A program made the translations under genes and the position numbers. Below the pieces are notes generated by a model. The model did no database searches. It saw only the letters and a program-made list of their open reading frames with translations, and was not told the DNA's origin. 64,000 nt of DNA from Calditrichaceae bacterium. GTDB lineage: Bacteria; Calditrichota; Calditrichia; RBG-13-44-9; J075. Shown one piece after another: positions 46,557-55,467 of the stretch (position 1 is the first letter of the stretch; each line of letters opens with the position of its first letter). The stretch covers positions 1-64,000 of the forward strand of contig JABWBP010000017.1 of NCBI GenBank assembly GCA_013360445.1. Direction: 5' to 3'.

Positions 46557-46622
46557 AAAACTCCCGGATGTTTTCTCCAAAACTCCCGGATATTTTTTCC
46601 AAAACTACCGGATGTTTTGGCC
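46557..46622. repeat. Three 22-bp tandem repeats (iteron-like)
   Basis: Each unit begins AAAACTCCCGGATGTTTT or a close variant and ends in CC; the three are contiguous, with the second and third differing from the first at a few positions. Confidence 0.8.
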
Positions 46623-46675
46623 GGGTTTTGCGTATCTCCCGTTCAGTCGCTGTTTTAGAAGTCTAAATTTTCGTC

Positions 46676-46757
46676 ACTAAGACCCAAAGGCACCATCCCG
46701 GCCTTCCGGGAAAGATTGGTGATGTTTTTTGTGGCTTCTTTGTGTCTTAATGAAAAC
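46676..46757. repeat. Dyad repeat, CACTAAGACCCAAAGGCACC word
   Basis: Left arm CACTAAGACCCAAAGGCACC; right arm GTGGCTTCTTTGTGTCTTAA. Complementary in the order of words, related to the copy at 50641-50722. Confidence 0.65.
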
Positions 46758-46896
46758 AGGAGCATTTTCCTCGCCGTCCTCCCTCCCCGGCCCAATACCA
46801 CCCCGGTTCGCAGATAGACCGCGCGCACGCCCTCCCGCCGCTTTTCCGGCGCAGCCCGGCGAGGCTACTGCGCGCCTCTCCCCTGTCCCCGGGGGC

Positions 46897-47565
46897 TCAC
46901 CCCTGATTCAACTCGCGCCATGTTGCTTCCGTGAATTCCGCTAAGGAGCCCAGCGCCAGGTCGGCGATGCCTAAGCGTTTGTCCCCCCGCAGAGCCGCGT
47001 TGGGCACGGCCACGCATTTCATGCGCGCCGCCTTGGCGGAGATCAGCCCGTTGATGGAGTCTTCAAAAGCGAGGCAGCGCGGGGGCGGGATTCCTAATTT
47101 TTCTGCGCTGGCAAGATAGACCGCCGGGTGAGGCTTGCCGTACTGCTCCGCCTCCGCGGAATAAACCACCTCAAAATAGTGCCCTAACCGCAATTTCTTC
47201 AGCACCGCGGTGATGATCCGCATATCCGAAGAAGAAGCCAGCGCCAGGGGGATCTCTTTTCGCCGGAAGAATTCCAGCGTCTCCCCCACCCCGTTCATCG
47301 CCGCGCCATCGCGAAAGATCAGACGGATCAGGTGGTCTTCGATGCGGTTTTTCACTTCCAGCTTCGGGAAACGCTGCAAATCCCAGGGAAATTTGTGATA
47401 GTAGTGGTCGATCACCTCGTCAATGCGGATGCCGATGGTCTCCTTCCACATCCCGTCATTGAGCGGGATTCCCAGGGAGGGAAAAACCTGCATCTCCGCT
47501 TCCTTCCAGAACGGTTCGGAATCGATCAGCAGGCCGTCCATGTCGAAAATTACTGCGCGAATCAT
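46897..47565 (-). CDS. HAD-superfamily sugar phosphatase (HxpB/YniC-like)
   Basis: A 222-residue HAD hydrolase. Motif I is FDMDGLLIDSEP with nucleophile Asp8 and acid Asp10. Motif II is ASSSD, and motifs III/IV are YGKPHPAVYL and AFEDSINGLISAKAARM. The whole sequence follows E. coli YniC (HxpB), which removes phosphate from hexitol and 2-deoxyglucose phosphates. The cap domain is the small helical type. It is 9 nt downstream of the SDR gene, suggesting a shared role in sugar or polyol metabolism. Confidence 0.88.
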   Translation of the reverse strand: MIRAVIFDMDGLLIDSEPFWKEAEMQVFPSLGIPLNDGMWKETIGIRIDEVIDHYYHKFPWDLQRFPKLEVKNRIEDHLIRLIFRDGAAMNGVGETLEFFRRKEIPLALASSSDMRIITAVLKKLRLGHYFEVVYSAEAEQYGKPHPAVYLASAEKLGIPPPRCLAFEDSINGLISAKAARMKCVAVPNAALRGDKRLGIADLALGSLAEFTEATWRELNQG

Positions 47566-47574
47566 TGCAATCCC

Positions 47575-48342
47575 TTAAAATCCGTTGACCACAAACCCCC
47601 CGTCCACCGCGATGCACTGCCCGGTGATATAGGAGGCGGCAGGCAGGCACAAGAACGTTGCCAGCGCGGCCACCTCCTCCGGCTCCCCGACCCGCTTCAT
47701 GGGGGTGCGCTCCAGAATCGCGGCGAGGTACTCCGGTTTTTGCAGCACCGCTTCCGCCAGGGGGGTGCGAATGTACCAGGGCGCAATCGCGTTTACCCGG
47801 ATGCCGTCTTTGGCCCACTCCACCGCCAGGTTGCGGGTCAGCTGGATCATGGCCGCCTTGCTCATGGCGTAGGGCGCGCCGGTTCTCAGATGCAGCAGCC
47901 CGGCCACGGAGGCCATGTTCACGATGCTGCCCTGCCCGCTCTGCGCTAAAAAAGGATAGGCCAGGCGGCACATTTCGAAGGCGGAGCGCAGGTTCAGGCT
48001 CAAAATCTGGTCGATTTCTTCCCCGGCATACTGAACCGCGGGTTTGCGGATATTGGTTCCCACGTTATTGACCAGGATATCTAACTTGCCCCACAACCGC
48101 TCCACTTCCTTAAAAATCTTCTCCCGGTCTTCCGCTTTGCCAACGTCCGCGGCGATGCCAAAAGCCTGATAGCCGCGCTTTTGCCAGGCGGCGACCGTCT
48201 CCGCCACTTCCGCGGCATTCCGGGCAATGATCAGCGCCTCCGCGCCGAATTCCAGCAATTCTTCCGCCGTCGCCCGGCCAATTCCTTTGGTCGCCCCGCT
48301 GATCAGGGCTTTTTTGCCTGTCAAACTCCAACGCGGATTCAT
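47575..48342 (-). CDS. SDR-family oxidoreductase, tropinone-reductase-like
   Basis: A 255-residue classical short-chain dehydrogenase. The cofactor motif is GATKGIG (16-22), the NNVG element VNNVG is at 91-95, and the catalytic residues are Ser145, Tyr158 and Lys162 (YAMSK). Arg41 after the second strand hints at NADP(H) preference. The C-terminus [17 protein letters not shown] is typical. Substrate unknown. Cotranscribed with the HAD phosphatase. Confidence 0.9.
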   Translation of the reverse strand: MNPRWSLTGKKALISGATKGIGRATAEELLEFGAEALIIARNAAEVAETVAAWQKRGYQAFGIAADVGKAEDREKIFKEVERLWGKLDILVNNVGTNIRKPAVQYAGEEIDQILSLNLRSAFEMCRLAYPFLAQSGQGSIVNMASVAGLLHLRTGAPYAMSKAAMIQLTRNLAVEWAKDGIRVNAIAPWYIRTPLAEAVLQKPEYLAAILERTPMKRVGEPEEVAALATFLCLPAASYITGQCIAVDGGFVVNGF

Positions 48343-48371
48343 ACGCTCCTTACACTAAAGAGGTCATAAAG

Positions 48372-48746
48372 GCTTTACACTGTATAAGGTATTAGGGTAT
48401 GGGGTATAGGGTTGTCTTCTCACGTGGTCTTTGACAATTTTCAGGGAATGTGTGGTTTTAGCGCCACGCATTCCCTCACCTAACCCTTCCCGGCGCTTCG
48501 CGCCACCCTCCCCTTCCCTCTCCTACCAGGAGAGGGAAGGGGAGGGTTAGGGTGGGGATGGGTGAGGTTAAACGCCGACAACCCCTAATTGTCAAAGACT
48601 ACGTGATAGTACAGGTATAAGGTATAAGGGATTGTTTTCCTTATACCCATATACCTGAACACCATTTATGACCCTACCCGCTATAAATTGCTATCCAGCC
48701 CTTCAACCATCCATTAATCCATCACTCCATCAATCCATTAATCCGT
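48372..48746. repeat. Nested mosaic of four or more dyad repeats
   Basis: Outer words: GTATAAGGTATTAGGGTATG and, right, AGGTATAAGGTATAAGGG with its own complement. Next: CACGTGGTCTTTGACAATT (48421-48439) and AATTGTCAAAGACTACGTG (48587-48605), complementary at 18 of 19. Next: CCTCACCTAACCC and GGGTTAGGGTGGGGATGGG. At the centre a 19-bp perfect stem: 48506-48524 with 48528-48546, loop ACC. ATCCATTAATCC words follow at 48703-48746. The whole 440-bp gap between the SDR gene and the secreted protein is repeat. Confidence 0.85.
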
Positions 48747-48782
48747 TCTCTTCCCCTACAATCGTTTTCTCAATCCATTCGG

Positions 48783-50552
48783 TTACTTGAGCAACAAAAA
48801 TTTCCGGGTCTGGCTGAACGTCCCCGCTTCCCCCGAAGAGGTGGATACCCACAGGCGGTAGAAATACACTCCCCCGGGCAGATTCGCGCCGTCGAAGACC
48901 AGCCGGTGCTCCCCGGGGTTTTGCTGCTCGGAGACCAGGGTATGAACTTCCTGCCCTAACACGTTGAAAATTTTCAAAACGACGAAACCCTGCACCGGCA
49001 GGCGATACTCAATCGTCGTGGAAGGATTGAAGGGATTGGGGTAATTCTGCTTTAGATCGAACGCCGCCGGCGGGAGCGCCGGGAGATTTCCGGTCGCGGT
49101 GACCGGATTTCCCAACGATCCGTCGGGATTGACGTTCTGGGCGTAAATGTCCCCTAAATCAACGCGCTCGTCGCTCCATACCAGGAAAGCGCGGCGCTCG
49201 GTATTGGCGATCATGCTCAATCGCCCCTTGTTGCCTAAACTCGCGGCAGAAAGCTCCGTCGAAGGCCAGATGTAATCGCCGTTGCGATTGATGCGAAACG
49301 CCTTCACCGCGGCGTCGAAGGCGTTGGGCGCGGAGCTTTGAAAATACGAAACATAGAGGACCGTATCGGCTCCCGCGCTGCGAATGAAAGAGATCTGGTT
49401 CCCGCCTAATCCCAGGAATTGCTTGCCCTCGTCGCTCCATAAACGGTCGCCCTGGTAAGAGAATTTCTGCCCGTAGATGCCATATTGGCTTTGATTGATG
49501 TTCTCTTCCAGCCAGAAAACGAACGCTTCCCCGGCCTGCGGGAGAGAAGTGAGGGTGGGATTGAGGTGCAGCCGCCCGGTAAAGGTGGAAACCACGATGC
49601 CGTTCAGAGGATAAACCAGCGCCCCCGCAGCGGAAATATGCCCCACGCCCACGTTGAAATCCGACAGCGAGGGGCGGTCTTCCCAGGTAAAAAAAGCCCC
49701 GCCCTGTCCGTCATCGTAAATTCCCGGCTCGGTGAAAAAGGGAATTCTTCCTAAGTTGTAGATCAACACCCCGGCGGGATCCCAGGACGGGCTGCCGTCG
49801 GGGGCAAATTTTTGGGTGTAGAGATGGGTGACCGGGGCCCAGAACGGCCCGGTGGTGTTTTTCCACAGCGCGATGGCGCTGTCGCCCCCGGCCGGAACCA
49901 CCCCGCAAGGGGCCAGGCTCTCCCCCGCGGCGCCCTGCAACAAAATTCCGTTCGCGCCCCAGAGTTTCTGCCCCGCGGCGGAAATCTTTTGCAGGGCCAC
50001 CATATCCTCGGCGCCGGACTTCAGCCAGGCAACCACCGCGTGGCCCTCGCCGGTAATGGCTACTTTGGGGGCGGGTTCGAACTCCGGCGCAGCAAGATCC
50101 GACAGCCCGATGCCGTCTGCGCCCCACAAAAAAGCGCCGCCCGGGGAAATTTTGTACGCAAACACGTCCAGGTCGCTGGAGCCGCCGTTGCGGATGTCGC
50201 TAAACACCAGCACCGCGTTGTCGTTGGCATCCACGCCCAGATCGTAATCCACCAGCCAGGTCTGTTGCGGATGGCCGCTGATCAGCAACCCCCTGGGCGA
50301 CCACTGCGCCGCCCCCTGGGAGTTCAAGCGCTGCAAATACACGCTGTAATTCCCGTCGCGGCTGTCGAACCAGGAAATGTAGCAGCCGCCGTCGGAAGTG
50401 GGCTGAATTTTGGGCAAAACCTGCTCGCCCACAGTGTCCGCAATAGCCAGGTTTTGCAGGGGGTCGTTGCTCCACTGCGCGGAGAGAATGAAGGGTAAGA
50501 ACCCAAAAAACAGGAACAAAAAGGTGGGAAGTTTCTGAAAAAATCGCTTCAT
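48783..50552 (-). CDS. Secreted beta-rich protein with C-terminal sorting domain
   Basis: A 589-residue protein with a signal peptide (1-25, ending in SAQW). Residues 30-490 hold repeating blocks of a beta-propeller type, each with a W-x-D-x-R-like turn (SWFDSRDGNYSVYLQ, VFSDIRNGGSSDLDVF, FTWEDRPS, VWSDERVDLGDIYAQ). The last 85 residues are the sorting domain (NYPNPFNPSTTIEYRLP to RKFLLLK). Surface or extracellular; function unknown. Next to a second secreted protein, possibly with a shared role. Confidence 0.85.
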   Translation of the reverse strand: MKRFFQKLPTFLFLFFGFLPFILSAQWSNDPLQNLAIADTVGEQVLPKIQPTSDGGCYISWFDSRDGNYSVYLQRLNSQGAAQWSPRGLLISGHPQQTWLVDYDLGVDANDNAVLVFSDIRNGGSSDLDVFAYKISPGGAFLWGADGIGLSDLAAPEFEPAPKVAITGEGHAVVAWLKSGAEDMVALQKISAAGQKLWGANGILLQGAAGESLAPCGVVPAGGDSAIALWKNTTGPFWAPVTHLYTQKFAPDGSPSWDPAGVLIYNLGRIPFFTEPGIYDDGQGGAFFTWEDRPSLSDFNVGVGHISAAGALVYPLNGIVVSTFTGRLHLNPTLTSLPQAGEAFVFWLEENINQSQYGIYGQKFSYQGDRLWSDEGKQFLGLGGNQISFIRSAGADTVLYVSYFQSSAPNAFDAAVKAFRINRNGDYIWPSTELSAASLGNKGRLSMIANTERRAFLVWSDERVDLGDIYAQNVNPDGSLGNPVTATGNLPALPPAAFDLKQNYPNPFNPSTTIEYRLPVQGFVVLKIFNVLGQEVHTLVSEQQNPGEHRLVFDGANLPGGVYFYRLWVSTSSGEAGTFSQTRKFLLLK

Positions 50553-50640
50553 GGCGCATCTCCTTATAAAGTGATGCCAATATACGGATTTTTTCTAAAA
50601 CTTCAGAAAAATTTAGGAAATGCACTGCGGCAGATTTGTA

Positions 50641-50722
50641 TTTGCCACCAAGGCACAAAGCATCACAAAAATCATTAAATACTTGGTGAAAACTTAGCGT
50701 CTTTGTGGCTTTGTGGCATAAA
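50641..50722. repeat. Dyad repeat, GCCACCAAGGCACAAAG word
   Basis: Left arm TGCCACCAAGGCACAAAG; right arm CTTAGCGTCTTTGTGGCTTT, then GTGGCA. Lies upstream of the gene at 48783-50552. Confidence 0.75.
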
Positions 50723-50779
50723 AATGAATCTCAGAAAAATGTTACCAATCAAAATATAGCCACTACCGAAATCGCATAC

Positions 50780-52147
50780 TCAGCGCACCAGCACCATCCG
50801 CCCGATTTTTTTCTGATCGTTGATGATCAGGCGGGAAACGTAAATACCGCTGGCCAGCCGCTCGCCCCGGTCGTTCCTGCCGTCCCAGGCCAGCCGGAAG
50901 GTTCCCGGGAAGCGCTGCCCGGAGGCCAGGGTGCGCACTTTCTGCCCCAGGGTGTTGAAAATGATCAACTCCACTTGCACCCCGAAAAAATAGCGCTCCG
51001 GCACGGTAAATTCGATCACCGTCTCGCTGTTGAAAGGGTTGGGATAGCTTTGCAGCAGCTCCACCGCGGGGGGAAACTGGGGATTATCCGGCGAGGGATC
51101 GGCGTGGATTTCGTTGATCGAGATGCGCCCGTTGGGACTGATGACGCCGGAGAGCGCCGTATCTCCCCGGGCGGTTCTGCCCGGCGAAAAGAGCGCCCGC
51201 CCGCTGGAAATCGCCAAGGTGTGGGGAACAAACTCCCCGTTCGCATCGGGGTTGCGGGTGTAGGATTGGCGAAAGTTTGCCGGGAAATCGTAGTCCACCG
51301 AATCGACGGCCTGCCCGCCGGCATCGTTCAGGGTGATGGTTCCGGCGGGATACCTCAATCCCGTGGAACCCTGAACCCCGCCATAATTAGCGATCCCCAC
51401 CTCTCCGGGTATGCCCGCGGGCAATCCCCCGCCGAATATGACCAGGAATTTCCCCGGTCCCAGCGCGGTTCCCGGCGGAAACGTATGCCAAACATTCTCA
51501 TCCATCAGGATTTCCCAGCCGGAAATATCTATCGGATCATCATCCCAGTTGACTAATTCTACAAACTGGTCCTCTCTCTGGTGGGTAATTCCGTCATTAT
51601 TGGCGTCGCCGTCGCCGCGGGAATCCAGGTCGAGTATAAAGTCGATATCCGGTTTCAATTTTGCGGATTGATCTCCGATGACGATAAAGGCGCTGGCGGT
51701 AGGCGGGCCCTGGATCAGCAGGCGCAACGGCGTAATATCAAATTCATAACCTCGATAGCCGGGATTGACGTAGCGGCTGATATCGAAGAGCACCGTATCC
51801 TGTTCCGGGATCAGGAAAATGTACTGGCCGAGGGCGACTTCTTCGGGAATGGTGGTGAGAATGAACATCCGGCCGTTCAATTCCCCATACATCCGCCGCA
51901 CCCCGCTGTTGATGATATTAAAAAGGGTATCCAGGTAGAACAATTCGTACTCCTGCCAGGGCCCGCCCTGCTGGATTCCCTCTATCTTCAGCGGTCCCGC
52001 GGGAAGGACGGGATGCAGCTCTTCCCGGACGCCGCCATGCCGGGCGGCAGGATGGGAGCCGCTTTGCGCTTGCAGAAAAACACTCGCCACCATGGTGAGC
52101 AGCAGCCAAAGCCCAATCCAGGGTAAAAATTGTTTCTTCATCATCAT
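50780..52147 (-). CDS. Secreted lamin-tail-domain protein with C-terminal sorting domain
   Basis: A 455-residue protein with a signal peptide (1-28). Residues about 190-290 form a lamin-tail domain (REDQFVELVNWDDDPIDISG, HTFPPGTALGPGKFLVIFGG). DANNDG looks like a calcium-type loop. The last 90 residues are a sorting domain (SYPNPFNSETVIEFTVP to GRMVLVR). Secreted nucleases and adhesins carry such domains; no catalytic motif is seen here. Confidence 0.85.
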   Translation of the reverse strand: MMMKKQFLPWIGLWLLLTMVASVFLQAQSGSHPAARHGGVREELHPVLPAGPLKIEGIQQGGPWQEYELFYLDTLFNIINSGVRRMYGELNGRMFILTTIPEEVALGQYIFLIPEQDTVLFDISRYVNPGYRGYEFDITPLRLLIQGPPTASAFIVIGDQSAKLKPDIDFILDLDSRGDGDANNDGITHQREDQFVELVNWDDDPIDISGWEILMDENVWHTFPPGTALGPGKFLVIFGGGLPAGIPGEVGIANYGGVQGSTGLRYPAGTITLNDAGGQAVDSVDYDFPANFRQSYTRNPDANGEFVPHTLAISSGRALFSPGRTARGDTALSGVISPNGRISINEIHADPSPDNPQFPPAVELLQSYPNPFNSETVIEFTVPERYFFGVQVELIIFNTLGQKVRTLASGQRFPGTFRLAWDGRNDRGERLASGIYVSRLIINDQKKIGRMVLVR

Positions 52148-52440
52148 TCCTCAGCGTTAATGAACCCGGCAGATCGGGGCATCCAAACGATGCTTGATGC
52201 TATTGTCGAACACAACCTTGAAAGCTTTAAGCGTGAAACCTCACGCGGGCGATTGCAATCATTTGCAAATCCCGCTTCACGCCCTCCCGCACAACTGCCG
52301 GTAATTTGACCCGCCAAAATAATCTATCCGCAAGGTAAAAAACAGGGTAGAGTAAAAATTAGTGTCTCAGTGTTTTGGCGTTACAATAGTGCGATATTTT
52401 TCAGGTTTTCAAACGCTAAAACACCCAAACACCGCCCGTG
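52148..52440. repeat. Intergenic region with a hairpin and a GTGTTTTGG dyad
   Basis: GCGTGAAACCTCACGCGGG near 52230 and CCCGCTTCACGC near 52275 can pair. At 52361-52440 AGTGTTTTGGCGTTAC and AAACGCTAAAACACCC, AAACACC form a dyad of the family at 8803-8919. The TAG stop of the permease (52441-52443) adjoins it. Confidence 0.6.
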
Positions 52441-54624
52441 CTATACCAGCGCGTCTTCCATGCCGGAATCTTTCACGAACAGGCAGGAAGAGTGCGCCAG
52501 GTCGGTGGTATCGCGGATAAAATCGAAGGATAAATTCTCCCCTAACCCGAAGATATTGATGTCCGGTCGCGGCGCGGCGGCAATGGCCTCGTGAAAGTTG
52601 GCGGCGATTACGTGAAATTCGGTTTTGGAGGGCAGGCGGGCCATGTCGCTGAGTTTTTCCAGGAAATCGTACATTCGCGGCTTGTCGGCCTCGCTGGCGG
52701 CGGTGGCCACTAAATTCAATTTTCCGCCCCAGTTCATTTGCAGGTACAGGGCGATCAACATGGCCAGATGCCAGTTAGGGCTTTTTTCCCGCAGCCACAA
52801 GTTGATATTTTCCTGCATTCCGAAAGCAATCCGGGGATGCTGGCGCAGCACCATCACGCCTAAATCGTGTTTCTCCGCCTCCGAGACCAACTGCCGCACT
52901 ACCTCGTCATTCTTCTTATCCTCTCCCAGGGTGAGAAACAGAATATTGGGGCGGAAGATGCTTCCCCGCAGGGTTTGAATGACCGATTTTGCCCCGTGAA
53001 TGAATTCGTCGTTCTCGATCACCGTGGAATTGACGAACAAATTCCGGTGCTTGAGGGGAAGCAACAAATTTTCCAGGTCTTTCTGGCGTTCTTCGCGCTG
53101 GTCCGGGCTGACCGTAAACGCAAACACGCTTCCGGAAGGATTCACAATATTGCGGATGAATAACAACGGCCCGGCCCACACCCGGGGATTGTCCACCGGG
53201 AGAAGCAAATCCGGCTTCCAGGAAATTTGATGGCGGGGGAATTTGGCCGCGGCCCGCGAGGCCCGCTCCGCCAGCACCATGAAAATACCCCCCCGTAAAT
53301 CCCCCCAGTCCGCCTGCAAGCCTTTGCGCGCCAGCCAGATATACAGCAGGATGCTGATAATGATCGCCGCGGCCCCGAAGGCGGGATTGATCAAAAATAT
53401 CATAAATGTGCAGCCGGCCGCGCCGTAAAAGGGCACGAAGCGGGGAATTTTGAGGGTGGGACGGAAACTGATGATTTTCATACTCTGCTGAATGAATACC
53501 ACCAAATTCAGAAACCCGTAAGTGACCAGGAAGAACATGGTAATGAGGGTGGCCAGAACGTCCAGGTTGCCGGGGATCAAGGCCAGGGCGATGATGATTC
53601 CGGTGAAGATGACGGCGTTGCGGGGTTCGTTCTTAGCGGTTTTGCGGGCCAGAAAATCGGAAAACGGCACGGTTTTTTGTTCCGCCAGCGCCTGCAAAAT
53701 TCGCGGCGCGCCTAAAATTCCCCCTAAGGCGGTGGAAAAGGTAGCCGCCAAAATTCCGATCAACACCGCGGGGGCCCAATAAGCATAATCGACCATCACC
53801 ATCTGGTTTTGGCGCAGCTCTTCCGGGCTGATATGCAGCGCCAATACCACCGCCAGCACCACGTAAATCAAAAGCGTGACCCCGATGGCGGAAAGCGTTC
53901 CCAGGGGGATGGATTTCCGGGGATTCTTCAAATCTCCGGACATATTTACCCCGGCCATAATCCCGGTCGCCGCGGGAAAGAACACCGCAAAAACGTACCA
54001 GAAATTTCCATCCTCGAAATTTCCTAACAGCGGGGGGTTGGCCAGCGGTTTCGCAGTAATCATAAAAAAACTGACCAGCGAAACGGCGATGAGCGCCATG
54101 ATGATGAACTGGGTGCGAATGGCAAATTGAGTGCTGATGGAAGAGATGACCAGGATGCCCGCCCAGGTGAGCATCGCAACCAGCAGGGGCGGGTGCTCGG
54201 GAAAAATCCGCAGCCATCCCTCGGTAAAGCCGACGATGTGCAGCGCCGCAGACAGGGAGATGGAGATGAACAAGGGAATCCCCACGCTGCCTCCTGCCTC
54301 CAGGCCCAGGGAGCGGGAAATGATTGAATAAGCCCCCCCGGCCCCGATTTTGATATTGGTGGTAATGGAAGCCAGCGACAGCCCGGTGCAAAGGGTAACG
54401 GATTTGGCCAGCAGAATAATGAGGATCGCTCCTAACAGGCCGGCGTTGCCCACCATCCAGCCTAAGCGCAGGTACATGATGGCGCCGAGGATGGTTAACA
54501 CCGTTGGCGCAAACACTCCCGCAAAAGTGCCGAACTTGCCCGCTTCACCGCTATCAACCTCTTCCTTTTTGGAAGCCCCGACCAGGTTTCCCAGGGGCTG
54601 AAGCACATCTATGGATAATTTCAT
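52441..54624 (-). CDS. Amino acid permease / cation-chloride cotransporter-like protein
   Basis: A 727-residue APC-superfamily membrane protein with about 12 helices in residues 30-440 (GVFAPTVLTILGAIMYLRLGW, GAGGAYSIISRSLG, GVNMSGDLKNP). A cytosolic domain of about 280 residues follows. This layout matches bacterial members of the SLC12 (Na-K-Cl cotransporter) family. Ions and substrate cannot be set from sequence. It is expected in the inner membrane. Confidence 0.85.
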   Translation of the reverse strand: MKLSIDVLQPLGNLVGASKKEEVDSGEAGKFGTFAGVFAPTVLTILGAIMYLRLGWMVGNAGLLGAILIILLAKSVTLCTGLSLASITTNIKIGAGGAYSIISRSLGLEAGGSVGIPLFISISLSAALHIVGFTEGWLRIFPEHPPLLVAMLTWAGILVISSISTQFAIRTQFIIMALIAVSLVSFFMITAKPLANPPLLGNFEDGNFWYVFAVFFPAATGIMAGVNMSGDLKNPRKSIPLGTLSAIGVTLLIYVVLAVVLALHISPEELRQNQMVMVDYAYWAPAVLIGILAATFSTALGGILGAPRILQALAEQKTVPFSDFLARKTAKNEPRNAVIFTGIIIALALIPGNLDVLATLITMFFLVTYGFLNLVVFIQQSMKIISFRPTLKIPRFVPFYGAAGCTFMIFLINPAFGAAAIIISILLYIWLARKGLQADWGDLRGGIFMVLAERASRAAAKFPRHQISWKPDLLLPVDNPRVWAGPLLFIRNIVNPSGSVFAFTVSPDQREERQKDLENLLLPLKHRNLFVNSTVIENDEFIHGAKSVIQTLRGSIFRPNILFLTLGEDKKNDEVVRQLVSEAEKHDLGVMVLRQHPRIAFGMQENINLWLREKSPNWHLAMLIALYLQMNWGGKLNLVATAASEADKPRMYDFLEKLSDMARLPSKTEFHVIAANFHEAIAAAPRPDINIFGLGENLSFDFIRDTTDLAHSSCLFVKDSGMEDALV

Positions 54625-54974
54625 GCCGGTTCCTTTTGTTTTCAGACCGTTTTATGCGAATTTTCCGCAAATCTTACCGAAAGCGGATACAGTTTGCCGT
54701 GACGGGATTGGAAAACCGCGAAATAAATTTTATTTGAGTGTAACCCAAATGCTGTAAATACCCCCATAGCGCCATGCAGCCCCGCGCTACGGGGGGCATT
54801 GGCAGGCCCATCCCACCGCGCCGCAACTTAAATTTTTGCTGGTGAAATACCCGATTTTATTGTATTTTTGGCTTCATTTACGCACCCGCGCAGCCAGCCG
54901 GGGCGCTTTTTGAATGAAGCTTTTCGATTTGCATCGCTCTTTTAACCCAATTATCACTCAACGGAGGTAATCCT
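54625..54974. other. 350-bp intergenic region with a CCCCCATAGCGC inverted repeat
   Basis: CCCCCATAGCGC (54761-54772) and GCGCTACGGGGG (54784-54795) are complementary except at one position, around an 11-nt loop. The right 130 bp, A+T-rich, should hold the promoter of the small basic gene. No gene seen. Confidence 0.6.
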
Positions 54975-55082
54975 ATGGGCAAACAGTACAACGCCCGCGA
55001 AAAGCGCAGAAGAAAAACCCGTTATATCAAGCGCAAACGCGCCAGAACCAGAAAAGAGATTTCCGAAAGAAAATCGAGCTGA
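54975..55082 (+). CDS. 35-residue highly basic protein
   Basis: ATG at 54975 follows ACGGAGGTAATCCT, a strong ribosome site. The product starts MGKQYNAREKRRRKTRYIKR and ends in SERKSS; 18 of its 35 residues are Lys or Arg. It is followed 3 nt later by a 20-bp perfect hairpin, so it is a complete transcription unit. Tiny basic proteins with a similar MGK-YN-EKRRRK start appear in related genomes in my memory, but I know no function. RNA or ribosome binding is a guess from composition. Confidence 0.75.
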   Translation: MGKQYNAREKRRRKTRYIKRKRARTRKEISERKSS

Positions 55083-55085
55083 CCC

Positions 55086-55131
55086 GCCGCGGGATCATCG
55101 CCGAAGAAAATTTCGGCGATGATCCCGCGGC
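55086..55131 (+). terminator. 20-bp perfect hairpin after the small basic gene
   Basis: GCCGCGGGATCATCGCCGAA (55086-55105), loop GAAAAT, TTCGGCGATGATCCCGCGGC (55112-55131). It starts 4 nt after the stop codon. No T-tract follows. Terminator or 3'-end protecting structure. Confidence 0.75.
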
Positions 55132-55364
55132 ATACGGCATTCCAGTTCTCCTCACGCGGCAATTTTCCGGGCAGCCGCGCAGGTACCGAAAGGATTTCCC
55201 GGCAGCCAGGCAGTTCTGCTCCTCCTGCGGGCTGCCGGAGCCATTTGCCGCTCCTGCCGCGTATGGCGTTCCCACCCCGGCGCGATACGGTTTCCGGGCG
55301 AATGGCGGGAAAGGACCTCCCGATATTTGATTCCTAAGAACTTACGTAAACACTTCACCATTAG

Positions 55365-55436
55365 CGGCAAAAGCCGATAATATGTGATTGAGCCCGACGA
55401 AACGGGCAGTTAGAGGGATCGCCGCAGTTGTATCCC
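55365..55436 (+). promoter_or_regulatory. Three consecutive hairpins in the thiolase leader
   Basis: CGGC-AAAA-GCCG (55365-55376), GCCCG-ACGAAA-CGGGC (55392-55407), and GGGAT to ATCCC (55415-55436). The last ends about 31 nt before the start codon. No riboswitch class matched by memory. Confidence 0.4.
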
Positions 55437-55467
55437 CCGCCTTGATTTGACAGAAAAGGAATTGGCC

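Larger units (their letters stand above)
46026..46896. other. 871-bp non-coding region with palindromes and iterons
   Basis: Without a convincing gene. From left: an A+T-rich leader of the kinase gene; twin palindromes at 46297-46332; three 22-bp direct repeats at 46557-46622; a dyad repeat at 46676-46757; and a G+C-rich stretch before the HAD gene. The 64-residue frame at 46314-46508 has no family character. Confidence 0.6.
55083..55467. other. 385-bp structured intergenic region before the thiolase
   Basis: It holds a 20-bp hairpin at 55086-55131, further pairing elements such as GGCAGCC and GGCTGCC near 55204-55245, and three short hairpins at 55365-55436 next to the thiolase start. No coding frame has family character. 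Confidence 0.6.

Noticed and set aside
46557-46622. Possible CRISPR array
   Set aside because: Three 22-bp units are contiguous with no spacers, and no cas gene is present.
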